Origin: Bog-756 sp963704615
Lineage (GTDB): Bacteria; Actinomycetota; Acidimicrobiia; Acidimicrobiales; RAAP-2
NCBI GenBank assembly: GCA_963704615.1
Contig: OY969923.1
Location: 2,108,001-2,172,000, forward strand
Length of the DNA: 64,000 bases
Direction: 5' to 3'
In this document: piece by piece, positions 8,848 through 17,865 of the stretch
Layout: every line of letters begins with the position of its first letter
Numbering within the stretch: position 1 is the first letter of the stretch
Notes under the pieces: generated by a model
The model's input: only the letters and a program-made list of their open reading frames with translations
Database searches by the model: none
What the model was told of the DNA's origin: nothing
Program-made: the position numbers and the translations under genes

Positions 8848-9393
8848 GTGCCCACTTACTCCGTGCGCGTCTACGGCGATCCGGTGCTCAAGCAGGCCGC
8901 CCAAGACGTCGATCAGGTCGACGGCTCATTGGTCCGTCTGGTCGATGACATGGTCGAGACCATGTACGAAGCAGAGGGCGCCGGGCTGGCCGCCCCCCAA
9001 GTCGGCGTGCAGAAGCGCTTGTTCGTCTACGACGTCGGCGAAGGGCCCCAGGTGATGATCAACCCTTCGATCGTGGAGATGGAGGGGGAGTGGTACCACG
9101 ACGAGGGGTGCCTCTCCATCCCCGGCCTGCGACTGGGCATCGTGCGTCCCAACCGGGTGCACATCCGGGGCTACGACCTCGACAACGAGGAGATCTCGTT
9201 GGAGGCCGATGAGTTCTTGGGCCGGGTGTTCCAGCACGAGGTCGACCACCTCGACGGGGTGTTGATGGTCGAGCGCCTCGACGAAGACGCCCGCAAGTTG
9301 GCCTTACGGGTGCTTCGCGACCGCGCCCTCGGATTCGACACGTCGGCCATGGAGGCCAAGTTGGTGTCGGCCGGGAGCGAACGAGAGGTCTGA
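8848..9393 (+). CDS. def: Peptide deformylase
   Basis: It removes the formyl group from nascent N-terminal methionine. All three metal-site motifs are present: GLAAPQVGV (46-54), EGCLSIPG (86-93, with the metal-binding Cys88) and QHEVDHLDG (129-137, with His130, Glu131, His134). The 181-residue length is normal. It starts at GTG 8848. fmt, which performs the opposite reaction on initiator tRNA, follows 35 nt later. Confidence 0.96.
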   Translation: MPTYSVRVYGDPVLKQAAQDVDQVDGSLVRLVDDMVETMYEAEGAGLAAPQVGVQKRLFVYDVGEGPQVMINPSIVEMEGEWYHDEGCLSIPGLRLGIVRPNRVHIRGYDLDNEEISLEADEFLGRVFQHEVDHLDGVLMVERLDEDARKLALRVLRDRALGFDTSAMEAKLVSAGSEREV

Positions 9394-9427
9394 ACCGGCC
9401 GGGCGGCACCCGATAGGGTCGCCAGCC

Positions 9428-10360
9428 ATGGCCCGCCTGGTGTTTCTGGGAACTCCCGAAGCCGCCGTCGCGCCCTTGCGGACATTGGTCGATGCCGGTC
9501 ACGACGTGGCTCTGGTGGTCAGCCGCCCGGATCGTCGGCGCGGTCGGGGCCCCGGGTTGCTGCCCAGTCCGGTCAAGGCCGCGGCCACCGACCTCGGCCT
9601 GCAGGTTACCGACTCGCTGGATGAGATCGTGGGCACCGGCGCCGAGTTGGGCGTGGTGGTCGCCTACGGGCGGATCATCCCCGAGGCGGTGCTCAAGCGA
9701 ATGCCCATGGTCAACCTCCACTTCTCACTGCTGCCCCGGTGGAGGGGCGCGGCACCGGTGGAACGGGCCATCCTCGAAGGCGACGCCGAGACGGGCGTCT
9801 GTCTGATGGAGGTGGAGGCCGGTCTCGACACCGGTGGCATCTACGCCCAGGAGGCGACCGAGATCGGTGACGAGGAAACGGCCGACGAGCTCCGGTCACG
9901 CCTGGTCGTCCTCGGATGCGGCCTCCTGGACAGATACCTGGCTGGAGGGCGCCGGGGCCTGCCGGTCCCTCGTGACCAGGCCGGTGAGCCGTCCTACGCC
10001 GAGAAGATCCGCCCCTCCGAGCTCGAGCTCCGATGGGACGATGCGGGACTGCAGGTCCGCAGGGTTATCCGTTTGGGACGGGCGTGGACGACGTTCCGTG
10101 GACGGCGCTTGACCATCCATCGGGCCAGCGCCGTGCCCGACCGCCCACCCGGCACCGCCGGGGCCGAGTGGGCAGACGAGGGGCTCGGTCCCGTTGCCGG
10201 TTCGCTCCCTTCGGGCTCGCTGGTCGGCTCCGACGTGGTCGCGGGCGACGGTACCTGGGTCCGATTGATCACGGTGCAACCCGAGGGCGGTCGACCGATG
10301 GACGCCGAGGCGTGGCGTCGGGGCGTGCGCCCAGAACCGACCGAACGCCTCGGACAGTGA
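9428..10360 (+). CDS. fmt: Methionyl-tRNA formyltransferase
   Basis: It formylates Met-tRNAfMet with 10-formyl-THF. The 310-residue protein shows the N-terminal FLGTPEAAVAPLRTL, the catalytic region VVVAYGRIIPEAVL and NLHFSLLPRWRGAAPVERAI, and GLDTGGIYAQ. The C-terminal tRNA-binding domain (YAEKIRPSELELRWDD) is present. It starts at ATG 9428. In related actinobacteria rsmB/fmu often sits between fmt and rpe; here rpe follows directly. Confidence 0.96.
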   Translation: MARLVFLGTPEAAVAPLRTLVDAGHDVALVVSRPDRRRGRGPGLLPSPVKAAATDLGLQVTDSLDEIVGTGAELGVVVAYGRIIPEAVLKRMPMVNLHFSLLPRWRGAAPVERAILEGDAETGVCLMEVEAGLDTGGIYAQEATEIGDEETADELRSRLVVLGCGLLDRYLAGGRRGLPVPRDQAGEPSYAEKIRPSELELRWDDAGLQVRRVIRLGRAWTTFRGRRLTIHRASAVPDRPPGTAGAEWADEGLGPVAGSLPSGSLVGSDVVAGDGTWVRLITVQPEGGRPMDAEAWRRGVRPEPTERLGQ

Positions 10361-10442
10361 GGCATTTGTGTCCGCTTCTGGTGCGGGTCGGGACTCGGTG
10401 ATCAAGCCTGGGCGCGTAGGTCCACCGATAGGCTCGCTGACA

Positions 10443-11135
10443 ATGGAGAAATCATCCGCGACGCCCACCCTGCGGGTAGCGCCTTCGATCCTGTCGGCCG
10501 ACTTCGGGAACTTGGCCGAGGCCGTCGGTCTGGTCACCCCGGGAGCGGACTGGCTCCATGTCGACGTGATGGACGGGCACTTCGTCCCCAATCTGACTGT
10601 GGGCCCGCCAGTGGTGTCCTCCCTGCGGGAGCACACCGACCTCTACTTCGACACCCACCTCATGATCACTGATCCCGCTCGCTACCTCGAGCACTTCCGC
10701 GACGCCGGTGCCGACGGCTGCACGGTCCACGTCGAGGTGGGGCAGACGGCCGCCCTGGTGGCCCAAATGCGCGACCTCGGACTCCGGGTCGGGCTGGCAG
10801 CAAACCCGGACACCCCGTTTGAGGCGCTCGAGCCCTACCTCGATCAGGTCGATCTCGTCCTGTGCATGACCGTGTTCCCCGGGTTCGGCGGCCAGTCATT
10901 CATCGCCGAGGTGTTGCCCAAGGTACGCCAGGTGCGGAAAGCGGCTTCGGCGGCCGGCTTGTCTCTCGATGTCGAGGTGGATGGGGGTATCGACGAGCAC
11001 ACCGTTGTCGAGGCGGCGCGATCGGGCGCCAACGTGTTCGTGGCCGGCTCGGCGGTGTTCGGGCGGCCCCACCCGCTGGACGCGGCCACCGGCATTCTGG
11101 CTGCCGCGGTGAGTGCGGTGACCGGTGACGGGTGA
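10443..11135 (+). CDS. rpe: Ribulose-phosphate 3-epimerase
   Basis: It interconverts ribulose-5-phosphate and xylulose-5-phosphate in the pentose phosphate pathway. The TIM-barrel motifs are APSILSADFGNLAEAV, WLHVDVMDGHFVPNLTVGP, THLMI, VFPGFGGQSFI, DVEVDGGI and AGSAVF. From ATG 10443 the protein is 230 residues, normal for Rpe. An in-frame GTG at 10368 just after fmt would add 25 non-conserved residues and cannot be excluded. The product precedes riboflavin genes that also consume ribulose-5-phosphate. Confidence 0.95.
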   Translation: MEKSSATPTLRVAPSILSADFGNLAEAVGLVTPGADWLHVDVMDGHFVPNLTVGPPVVSSLREHTDLYFDTHLMITDPARYLEHFRDAGADGCTVHVEVGQTAALVAQMRDLGLRVGLAANPDTPFEALEPYLDQVDLVLCMTVFPGFGGQSFIAEVLPKVRQVRKAASAAGLSLDVEVDGGIDEHTVVEAARSGANVFVAGSAVFGRPHPLDAATGILAAAVSAVTGDG

Positions 11136-11153
11136 GCTGTCCCGGACATCGAG

Positions 11154-12185
11154 ATGACCCCCTCTGCTCGACGGGACGCCGACTGGATGATGATGGCGGT
11201 GGCCGCCGCCGATGGTGTCCGCGGCCTGACCGCCCCCAACCCCGGGGTCGGCGCGGTCATCGTCCCGGCCGACGGTGACGGGTCACAGTGGTTTTCGGCG
11301 GCAACGGCTCCCGTCGGGGGACCGCATGCCGAAGTCGCCGCTCTGGCCGCCGCCGGCCCCCGGTCACAATCGGCCACCCTCTATGTGACCCTCGAGCCGT
11401 GTGCCCACCACGGCCGGACCCCACCGTGCGTCGACGCCGTCATCGGATCGGGCGTCCGGCGGGTGGTGGTGGGGATCGAGGACCCCGATCCCCAGGTCAA
11501 CGGTCGCGGCATCGCCGCCTTACGCGCCGCTGGAGTCGACGTCGTGGTGGGTGTGGAGGCCGACCGGGTGGGCGAGCAACTCGCCCCCTATGTCAAGCAC
11601 CGGAGCACCGGCCGGCCTTGGGTTGTCCTCAAGTTGGCCGCCTCGCTCGACGGAAGGACGGCGGCACCCGACGGGAGCAGCCAGTGGATCACCGGCCCGG
11701 CCGCCCGTCACGACGCACATCGGCTGCGGGCCCAGTCCGATGCCGTGCTGGTGGGTGCGGGCACCGTCCGGTCCGATGACCCATCCCTCACCGTTCGCCT
11801 GCTGCCCGATGACCCGTATTTCCGAGCCCCCGCCGACCAGCCGGTGCGGGTGGTGCTGGGACGGGCCCCAGTGGACGCCGCCGTTCAACCCGCGCTCGAA
11901 CTGGGTGGCGACCTCGGTGACGTGTTGGACCGGCTCGGTAGCCAGGGGATCGTGCAGCTTCTGGTGGAGGGCGGAGCGACGGTCGCCCACGCCTTCCATC
12001 AGGCGGGTCTCGTGGACCGCTACGTCGTCTATCTGGCGCCCGCGCTGTTCGGGGGCGACGACGCCCGTCCCCTCTTCGCCGGTCCCGGGGCCTCCACCCT
12101 GGGGGAGCTCTGGCGGGGTCGGCTGCTGTCGGTGACTAGCCTGGAGGGTGATTTGAGGGTGGACCTGTCCGCCGCTGACGCCTGA
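11154..12185 (+). CDS. ribD: Riboflavin biosynthesis deaminase/reductase RibD
   Basis: The N-terminal half is the deaminase with zinc ligands in GGPHAEVAAL and TLEPCAHHGRTPPC (about residues 56-95). The C-terminal half is the NADPH reductase (GRPWVVLKLAASLDGRTAAP, AVLVGAGTVRSDDPSLTVR, QLLVEGGATVAHAF). The two steps take the pyrimidine intermediate of GTP cyclohydrolase II toward ribitylaminouracil. At 343 residues it is slightly short between the two reductase halves. It starts at ATG 11154, and the gene is followed by an untranslated leader and ribBA. Confidence 0.94.
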   Translation: MTPSARRDADWMMMAVAAADGVRGLTAPNPGVGAVIVPADGDGSQWFSAATAPVGGPHAEVAALAAAGPRSQSATLYVTLEPCAHHGRTPPCVDAVIGSGVRRVVVGIEDPDPQVNGRGIAALRAAGVDVVVGVEADRVGEQLAPYVKHRSTGRPWVVLKLAASLDGRTAAPDGSSQWITGPAARHDAHRLRAQSDAVLVGAGTVRSDDPSLTVRLLPDDPYFRAPADQPVRVVLGRAPVDAAVQPALELGGDLGDVLDRLGSQGIVQLLVEGGATVAHAFHQAGLVDRYVVYLAPALFGGDDARPLFAGPGASTLGELWRGRLLSVTSLEGDLRVDLSAADA

Positions 12186-12333
12186 GGCAGTGCCACCCGA
12201 TCTCAGAAATTGCCTAAGGCCGGCGGGTTGCCGGCCGACATAAGTACAACCGGATTTTTCGGTCCCCAGCTGCGGCCCGAGCCAGTGAGCGAACCGCAGC
12301 TGTGCACACAGAACAGAGGGAGACAAGGGGTCC
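12186..12333 (+). promoter_or_regulatory. ribD-ribBA intergenic leader with two hairpins
   Basis: This 148-nt spacer holds two good inverted repeats: GGCCGGC/GCCGGCC (12218-12224 with 12230-12236, 5-nt loop) and AGCTGCGG/CCGCAGCT (12268-12275 with 12294-12301). The second ends about 30 nt before the ribBA ATG. The conserved sequence blocks of the FMN riboswitch are not present, so any regulation would have to be of another kind. A purine-rich GAGGGAGACAAGG precedes the start. Confidence 0.4.
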
Positions 12334-13554
12334 ATGCCCTTCTCATCGGTTGAGGATGCGATCACGGCGATCGGCCGCGGCGAGATGGTGGTGGTCGTCG
12401 ACGACGAGGATCGTGAGAACGAAGGCGACCTGATCATGGCCGCCGATGTGGTCACCCCCGAGAAGATCGCCTTCTTCCTGGCCCACACATCCGGTCTCAT
12501 CTGCGTCCCCCTCACCCCCGAGCGAGTGGAGCAACTGGACCTCCCTTTGATGGTGACCTCCAACACCGAGGTACAGCGGACCGCCTTCACCGTCAGTGTG
12601 GACTATCGCCACGGGACGTCCACCGGGATCTCCGCCTCCGACCGCGCCGCCACCATCAAGGCGCTGGTCGACCCGCACATCCGCCCCACCGATCTGAACC
12701 GGCCGGGCCACATCTTCCCCCTCCGCTACCGGCCGGGAGGGGTGCTCAAGCGAGCCGGCCACACCGAGGCCGCCGTGGACCTGGCCCGCGCCGCGGGCAT
12801 GTCCCCGGCCGGGGTGCTGTGCGAGGTGGTCAGCGAGGACAAGACCGGCATGGCTCGCCTGCCCGAGTTGACCGGGTTCGCGGAGAAGCACGGACTGCAC
12901 CTCATTTCCATCGCCGACCTCATCCGGTACCGGAGGCACAAGGACAAGCTGGTGCGCCGCATCGCCGACGCCCGCATCCCCACTGACTATGGCGACTTCA
13001 CTGTGTACGCCTATGAGTCGGTACTCGACGGGGAGCACCATGTGGCCCTGGTGAAAGGAGATGTCAACGGGCAGGAGAACACATTGGTGCGAGTGCACAG
13101 CGAGTGCCTGACCGGTGACGTCTTCGGTTCAGCGCGCTGTGACTGCGGACCCCAGCTCCACGCGGCCATGGCCGCCATCGCCGAAAACGGAACCGGCGTC
13201 ATCGTCTACCTGCGCGGGCACGAAGGTCGGGGCATCGGGTTGGCCCACAAGCTCCGCGCCTACAACCTCCAAGAGGAGGGGTACGACACCGTCGACGCCA
13301 ATCTCGAGTTGGGTCTGCCCGCCGACTCGCGGGAGTACGGGATCGGGGCGCAGATCCTGGTCGATCTCGGGGTGACCACCATGCGTCTCATGACCAACAA
13401 TCCGACGAAGTACGGGGGACTCGAAGGGTTCGGTCTCGATATCGTCGAACGGGTCAACCTCCAACCCTCGCCCACGCCGGAGAACATCGAGTACCTGCGG
13501 ACGAAACGAGAGCGGATGGGCCATCTGCTCGAGGGGCTCGATGACGTCCTCTGA
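12334..13554 (+). CDS. ribBA: Bifunctional DHBP synthase / GTP cyclohydrolase II (RibBA)
   Basis: Residues 1 to about 205 are 3,4-dihydroxy-2-butanone 4-phosphate synthase (VVVDDEDRENEGDLIMAA; RHGTSTGISASDRA; GHTEAAVDLARAAG). Residues about 206-406 are GTP cyclohydrolase II with the zinc cysteines in CLTGDVFGSARCDCG and RGHEGRGIGL. Together they feed both branches of riboflavin synthesis. The ATG at 12334 follows a purine-rich ribosome site. The end overlaps ribH by 14 nt. Confidence 0.96.
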   Translation: MPFSSVEDAITAIGRGEMVVVVDDEDRENEGDLIMAADVVTPEKIAFFLAHTSGLICVPLTPERVEQLDLPLMVTSNTEVQRTAFTVSVDYRHGTSTGISASDRAATIKALVDPHIRPTDLNRPGHIFPLRYRPGGVLKRAGHTEAAVDLARAAGMSPAGVLCEVVSEDKTGMARLPELTGFAEKHGLHLISIADLIRYRRHKDKLVRRIADARIPTDYGDFTVYAYESVLDGEHHVALVKGDVNGQENTLVRVHSECLTGDVFGSARCDCGPQLHAAMAAIAENGTGVIVYLRGHEGRGIGLAHKLRAYNLQEEGYDTVDANLELGLPADSREYGIGAQILVDLGVTTMRLMTNNPTKYGGLEGFGLDIVERVNLQPSPTPENIEYLRTKRERMGHLLEGLDDVL

Positions 13555-14122
13555 CCGGACGCTGCTTCCCGCTGACGCCAAATCACGAGCTGCTTCCCGA
13601 GTCGGAGTTGTCCTCGATGCCGATGGCGCGCCGTCGTCGAGCCCGCCGATCCGGGTGGGTATCGCGTGTGCCGAGTTCAACGGGGGTATCACGGATCGCC
13701 TCCTCGGTGGCACCCTCGATGCCCTGGAGGAGGCCGGATGCGATCTCGGCGACGCCATCGTGGCTTGGGCGCCGGGGGCATTCGAGCTCCCGGTGATCGC
13801 TCAGGCACTGGCCCGGTCGGGAGCGGTGGACGCGGTCATCTGCCTCGGCGCGGTGATCCGGGGGGAGACAGGGCACTATGACTTCGTGGCCGGCGAGTGC
13901 GCCTCTGGGCTCCAGCGGGTGCAGCTCGACACCGGGGTCCCGGTCGTGTTCGGCGTGCTGACCACAGACACCGTCGAACAGGCGCTCGCCCGATCGGGGG
14001 AGGACGACGCCAACAAAGGGTGGGAGGCGGCGGTCACCGCGGTCAAGACAGCCGCAGTGCTGGGCGCGGCCGCCTCACTGTCCCCGGCAAGCCGGGTCGG
14101 ATTCTCCGTCGGCAACCGCTGA
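13541..14122 (+). CDS. ribH: 6,7-dimethyl-8-ribityllumazine synthase
   Basis: It condenses ribitylaminouracil with DHBP to lumazine. Conserved elements are VGIACAEFNGGITDRLL, WAPGAFELPVIAQALA, CLGAVIRGETGHYDFVAGE and FGVLTTDTVEQALAR. The ATG at 13541 gives 193 residues with a variable ~35-residue N-terminus; translation is coupled to ribBA by overlap. The last enzyme of the pathway, riboflavin synthase, has no gene in this cluster. Confidence 0.95.
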   Translation: MTSSDRTLLPADAKSRAASRVGVVLDADGAPSSSPPIRVGIACAEFNGGITDRLLGGTLDALEEAGCDLGDAIVAWAPGAFELPVIAQALARSGAVDAVICLGAVIRGETGHYDFVAGECASGLQRVQLDTGVPVVFGVLTTDTVEQALARSGEDDANKGWEAAVTAVKTAAVLGAAASLSPASRVGFSVGNR

Positions 14123-15018
14123 TGCTGCGCCTCGTCCTGCCCAAGGGATCACTCGAGCGGGCCACCCTGGAGCTCTTCGCCGCGGCCGACTTGGCCGTGA
14201 CCCGGTCGTCCGACGTCGACTACCGGGCGACCATCGACGACCCCCGGATCGCCGAGGTCCGGATTCTCCGACCCCAGGAGATCCCCCTGTACGTGGCGGA
14301 TGGTCTGTTCGACATCGGCATCACCGGTCGCGACTGGGTGGAGGAGCGAGGCCGCGACGTGACCTCCCTAGGGATCCTCCGCTACTCCAAGGAGACGGCC
14401 AACCCGATCCGGGTCGTGCTGGCCGTGCCCGCCGGCTCACCGGTGGCCTCGGTGTCAGACCTGGCGCAGATGGCGACTGGCTCGGGCGGTGCCCTGCGGG
14501 TGTCGACCGAGTACCCGGAGCTGACTCGTCGCTTCCTCGAGGTCCACGGCGTGGAGGCCGAGGTCAGCCTGTCCTACGGGGCGACCGAGGCGAAGGTGCC
14601 CGACATCGCCGACTGCGTGGTGGAGATCACCGAAACCGGGCGGGCCCTGCGCGCCGCCGGGCTCACCATCGTCGAAACCCTCCTCGTCTCCCACACTGAG
14701 TTGATCGCCAACCCCGAAGCAGCCAAGGATCCGGACAAACGACACCAGATGGATCAATTGCTGACCCTCCTGCAGGGTGCCTTGGAGGCCCGGGACAAGG
14801 TCCTGGTCAAGCTCAACGTGGCCGCCGAGCAGCTCCCGGGCGTCATCGAAGTTCTGCCCTCGTTGCGGTCCCCGACGGTCTCAGAACTGTTCGGTGGGGG
14901 CGGTTTCGCAGTGGAGACCGTGGTCCCCAAGTCGGAGATCAACACGCTGATCCCCGCGCTCAAGGACCGGGGCGCCACCGACATCATCGAACTGGCCCTG
15001 TCCAAGATCGTTCATTGA
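14122..15018 (+). CDS. hisG: ATP phosphoribosyltransferase, long form
   Basis: This is the first enzyme of histidine synthesis. The ATG at 14122 (overlapping the ribH stop, TGATG) gives about 298 residues beginning LRLVLPKGSLERATLELF. ADGLFDIGITGRDWVEE and VPDIADCVVEITETGRALR are typical of HisG. The C-terminal ~80 residues (VIEVLPSLRSPTVSEL...KDRGATDIIELALSKIV) form the ACT-like domain that gives histidine feedback inhibition in the long, HisZ-independent form. No other his genes are in the window. Confidence 0.96.
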   Translation: MLRLVLPKGSLERATLELFAAADLAVTRSSDVDYRATIDDPRIAEVRILRPQEIPLYVADGLFDIGITGRDWVEERGRDVTSLGILRYSKETANPIRVVLAVPAGSPVASVSDLAQMATGSGGALRVSTEYPELTRRFLEVHGVEAEVSLSYGATEAKVPDIADCVVEITETGRALRAAGLTIVETLLVSHTELIANPEAAKDPDKRHQMDQLLTLLQGALEARDKVLVKLNVAAEQLPGVIEVLPSLRSPTVSELFGGGGFAVETVVPKSEINTLIPALKDRGATDIIELALSKIVH

Positions 15019-15025
15019 GCCGGAA

Positions 15026-15562
15026 ATGGTGACACCCGCGGTGGGGACCGATGCGTTCGAGCTTCTGCCGGTGGGGCACGCCCCCCTGGTGGGGGACGTG
15101 GTGGCGTTCGACGACGCCCGAGGTCTCGGCGTGCTGGAGTACGGTCCCGGCCGGAGGCTCGATTTCCACTGCACGTCGATCACCGACGGCTCCCGCACCA
15201 TCGCGTTGGGAACGGTGGTGGCCTTCGTGATCGCCGCCGGGCGCCTGGGACGGCTCGAGGCGCAGTTCATCCGGCCGCTGCCCGGTGTGGTGCCGCCCGG
15301 CTCGTCGCTGGGTTCGGCCCGCGTCAGGAGGACGGACAATGCCTCGGTGGGGACGGCCAAGCCGCCGACCAAGCCGCCGAGCCCTGTTCAGTCCGGATCG
15401 GGTCCGGTTCTTGTCGAATCGGGGGGAACTCCACCCTGGTCTGAGCCCGCCGAATCCACGCCCCCGTCGGGTACGCCCGCATCTCCGTCCTCGGCTCCCG
15501 CTCCGGCACCGGCTCCGGCTCCGGCACCGGCGTCGCCCGTGCCATCGACCGGGGAAGGCTGA
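15026..15562 (+). CDS. Cold-shock-domain-like protein with a Pro/Ala tail
   Basis: Residues about 20-85 resemble a cold-shock fold: GDVVAFDDARGLGVLEYG, DFHCTSITDGSRTIALGT, VAFVIAAGRLGRLEAQ. The remaining half is low-complexity Pro/Ser/Ala ending in an Ala-Pro repeat. It follows hisG by 7 nt. Its last 175 bp overlap, on the opposite strand, the 3' end of the MFS gene. The nucleic-acid-binding role is inferred from the fold resemblance only. Confidence 0.6.
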   Translation: MVTPAVGTDAFELLPVGHAPLVGDVVAFDDARGLGVLEYGPGRRLDFHCTSITDGSRTIALGTVVAFVIAAGRLGRLEAQFIRPLPGVVPPGSSLGSARVRRTDNASVGTAKPPTKPPSPVQSGSGPVLVESGGTPPWSEPAESTPPSGTPASPSSAPAPAPAPAPAPASPVPSTGEG

Positions 15563-17145
15563 TCTGTCGTTGTGACCCCCGAGCTCAGCTCCAGGGGCGT
15601 GACGGGCGGGTCGTCCTCAGCGTCCTGGTAGGGATTGCCGAGGATGTTCCGGGCCATGTCGATCACCACCGCACTGTCGGCGTCCTCCTTGGTGACCACG
15701 CCGAGCAGCGGTGCGGCCAGGAGCCCGGCGACGATGCCGGTGTCGGCCATCGACTCGGCCTGGACGACGCTCCATTCCCACAGGCGCCGGACCATGTCCG
15801 GGCTCGAGGCGCGTCGCTGGGGGTACTTGAGCCAGCAGTTGACGGTGGCGTGGGCCAGTCCGGTGGCGGCCGGGAACACCCAGATGAGGCGATAATTGCC
15901 GGTGGCGTCGATGACCACGGCGGCCACGTAGGCCAGGATCACGCTGCACAGGTTGAACGGGGCCAACAGGACGCCGAGGCGCTCGCCGAGGCCACCGGCA
16001 CGAGGCAGCAGGCGCAGCAGCAGGGGAGCCATCACGATGATGTAGGCGCCGACGAACGGGGCCCCGATGTAACTCAGCACCACCGCCTGCCAGATGTGGG
16101 TGTCGAAGTACTGGACGCCGGCGAGAACGGCGCCGACCAGGGGAGCCCCGACGGCCAACTGCATGGGCGAGAGCCATCGGCTGAGAGGGATCCCGAGGGC
16201 GATGCCGATCGGGAAGACGAGGACGCTGCTGGCCAGGCCGGCGATGGTCTGGGCGCTGGCCCCGGCGTGCAGTACCCGCTGGAAGAACAAGATGGCGACG
16301 TAGGCCGTCGAGCCCACGCCCGACCAGAACAACAGGGAGCCGCCGATGAGGACCTTGGCGTTGGGCCCGGCCAGGATCTCCCTGAGCTCGTCCATGGCCG
16401 GTCGGGCCCGCACCTTGCGGTCTGTCTCGGCGCCAAAAGTGGCGGTCGGGGCCTCCCGGACCAGCACCAGTACGGCGATGCCGACCCCCACCATGATGAC
16501 GGCCGCCAACTGGAAGGGCAGGTTCCAGGTGGCCGGGTCGCTCTGTTTCCAACTGGCGATCACTGTTCCCTTGATGGCCAGGCTGGCCACCTCGCCGAGG
16601 ACGGTGGTCAACAGCAGCGCCTTGATCCAGCGGCTGCGCCCGAACACCTCCGGGACCACCGCCACATTGGTCAGGGTGAAGACAGCCGAAGCCTGTCCGG
16701 CGATGACGATCATCAAGACGAGGAGCCAGTAGCCCGGAACCACGGTGAACATCCAGGTGGAGACGCCCATCACGATCAGGCTGCCCGCCATGTAGGGGGT
16801 CCGTCGCCCCACGCTGCTCTGGGTGCGGTCGCTCAGGCGGCCGACCACCGGGAAGGTGATCCAGCTGACCAGCCGGTCGGCGGTAAGGGCGAAGGTGACA
16901 GCCAGGGCCCCCGAGGCCCGCTGCTGCACGAACAAAGTGATGAGCACCCCGGCGACGGCCAGATTGGCTCGGGGGCCGACGAGCCCGATGGAAAGGCCGA
17001 TGAAACTGCGGACCCGTGAGGTGTCGACGCCCCCACCTGTCGCGTCTTCTGTCCCGGTGTGATCGCCCCCCTCGCCCCCCTGAGGACCGGCAGGCAGAGA
17101 GGGCCCGGTCGGCGTTCCCGGGAGGTCTTCGCCGTCCCCGCTCAC
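15388..17145 (-). CDS. MFS transporter with extended termini
   Basis: The 585-residue membrane protein has about 12 hydrophobic segments between residues 45 and 480 and an MFS-like cytoplasmic loop (FPVVGRLSDRTQSSVGRRTP). The pattern resembles glycoside/pentoside-type carriers, but the substrate cannot be read from sequence. A ~45-residue Gly/Thr-rich N-terminus and a ~60-residue C-terminal tail with an Ala-Gly repeat are extra. The ATG overlaps the stop of the DUF1844-like gene (ATGA). The tail lies antisense to the end of the cold-shock-like gene. Confidence 0.8.
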   Translation of the reverse strand: MSGDGEDLPGTPTGPSLPAGPQGGEGGDHTGTEDATGGGVDTSRVRSFIGLSIGLVGPRANLAVAGVLITLFVQQRASGALAVTFALTADRLVSWITFPVVGRLSDRTQSSVGRRTPYMAGSLIVMGVSTWMFTVVPGYWLLVLMIVIAGQASAVFTLTNVAVVPEVFGRSRWIKALLLTTVLGEVASLAIKGTVIASWKQSDPATWNLPFQLAAVIMVGVGIAVLVLVREAPTATFGAETDRKVRARPAMDELREILAGPNAKVLIGGSLLFWSGVGSTAYVAILFFQRVLHAGASAQTIAGLASSVLVFPIGIALGIPLSRWLSPMQLAVGAPLVGAVLAGVQYFDTHIWQAVVLSYIGAPFVGAYIIVMAPLLLRLLPRAGGLGERLGVLLAPFNLCSVILAYVAAVVIDATGNYRLIWVFPAATGLAHATVNCWLKYPQRRASSPDMVRRLWEWSVVQAESMADTGIVAGLLAAPLLGVVTKEDADSAVVIDMARNILGNPYQDAEDDPPVTPLELSSGVTTTDQPSPVDGTGDAGAGAGAGAGAGAEDGDAGVPDGGVDSAGSDQGGVPPDSTRTGPDPD

Positions 17146-17666
17146 CCGCCGGCGTTGGTGCCCGGTCCGGGCGGGTCAACGGGCGGATCGGCGGACGTCG
17201 TGGCGCCAACCTCGCCGGCGTCAGGTGCACCGGTGGTTTCGCCGTTGACTCCGGCCGCTGAGGCTGCCTCGGCCCCGGCGCGCTGGGCCCCGTCGATCTG
17301 CACATAGGCCAACCGCAGCTGGCTGAGGCCGTCCTTGAGCTGCTCCTCGGCCTCGCCCAGCCGACCTTCGAGCCCCCCGACCAGGCTGCCCAACGCGTCG
17401 ATGGCGAGGCGGGCCTGAGGCAGGAGCGGCGGCTGCTGGGACAGATAGACCGCAGCCAACTCGAACAGGCCGTAGCAGTGGTTGGCCACCACCACCTCGA
17501 CTGGCGAGTTGGCCAGCTCGGCGCGCATGGCCGCGATCTGCTCGGCCAGCTCGGGGTCGTCCACCTCGTCAGGGCCGTCGCCGGCGCCTCCCGGGGGATT
17601 CCCCGGGGCATCCGGGGTGGCCCGTCCGACGGGCCGCTCGCCATCGGGTGTCCAAAGTGAGCTCAC
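17142..17666 (-). CDS. DUF1844-like protein
   Basis: This 174-residue soluble protein has a helical core (NHCYGLFELAAVYLSQQPP, ARLAIDALGSLVGGLEGRLG, SQLRLAYVQID, about residues 60-130) that resembles DUF1844. Acidic and Gly/Pro/Ala-rich tails flank it. The family is often found near infC in actinobacteria; here it is divergent from infC and translationally coupled to the MFS gene. Function unknown. Confidence 0.65.
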   Translation of the reverse strand: MSSLWTPDGERPVGRATPDAPGNPPGGAGDGPDEVDDPELAEQIAAMRAELANSPVEVVVANHCYGLFELAAVYLSQQPPLLPQARLAIDALGSLVGGLEGRLGEAEEQLKDGLSQLRLAYVQIDGAQRAGAEAASAAGVNGETTGAPDAGEVGATTSADPPVDPPGPGTNAGG

Positions 17667-17821
17667 GACTGGTAGCCTAAAGCACTACTAGACGAGGAAG
17701 CGGAGTCAGCCTGCACGAGGACTCCCACCCGGCCACCGTCTTCAAGGTGCGCCGGGTCGACGAGACCGGTGCCGGGCGGAAAGTTCGGTGCGGCGGGTTT
17801 TGGCTCTGCTCCTTGCATGGA

Positions 17822-17842
17822 GGTCACGGGAGGTCCGTGACC
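17822..17842 (+). promoter_or_regulatory. Hairpin in the infC leader
   Basis: A perfect 8-bp stem (GGTCACGG/CCGTGACC) with a 5-nt loop sits 8 nt before the infC Shine-Dalgarno (GGGAG, 17851-17855). Given that infC operons are often autoregulated post-transcriptionally, this could be a regulatory element; a role is inferred from position only. Confidence 0.4.
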
Positions 17843-17865
17843 CGAAGACAGGGAGTGAATTCGAC

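Noticed and set aside
12186..12333. FMN riboswitch before ribBA
   Set aside because: None of the conserved RFN sequence blocks is visible; only two plain hairpins.
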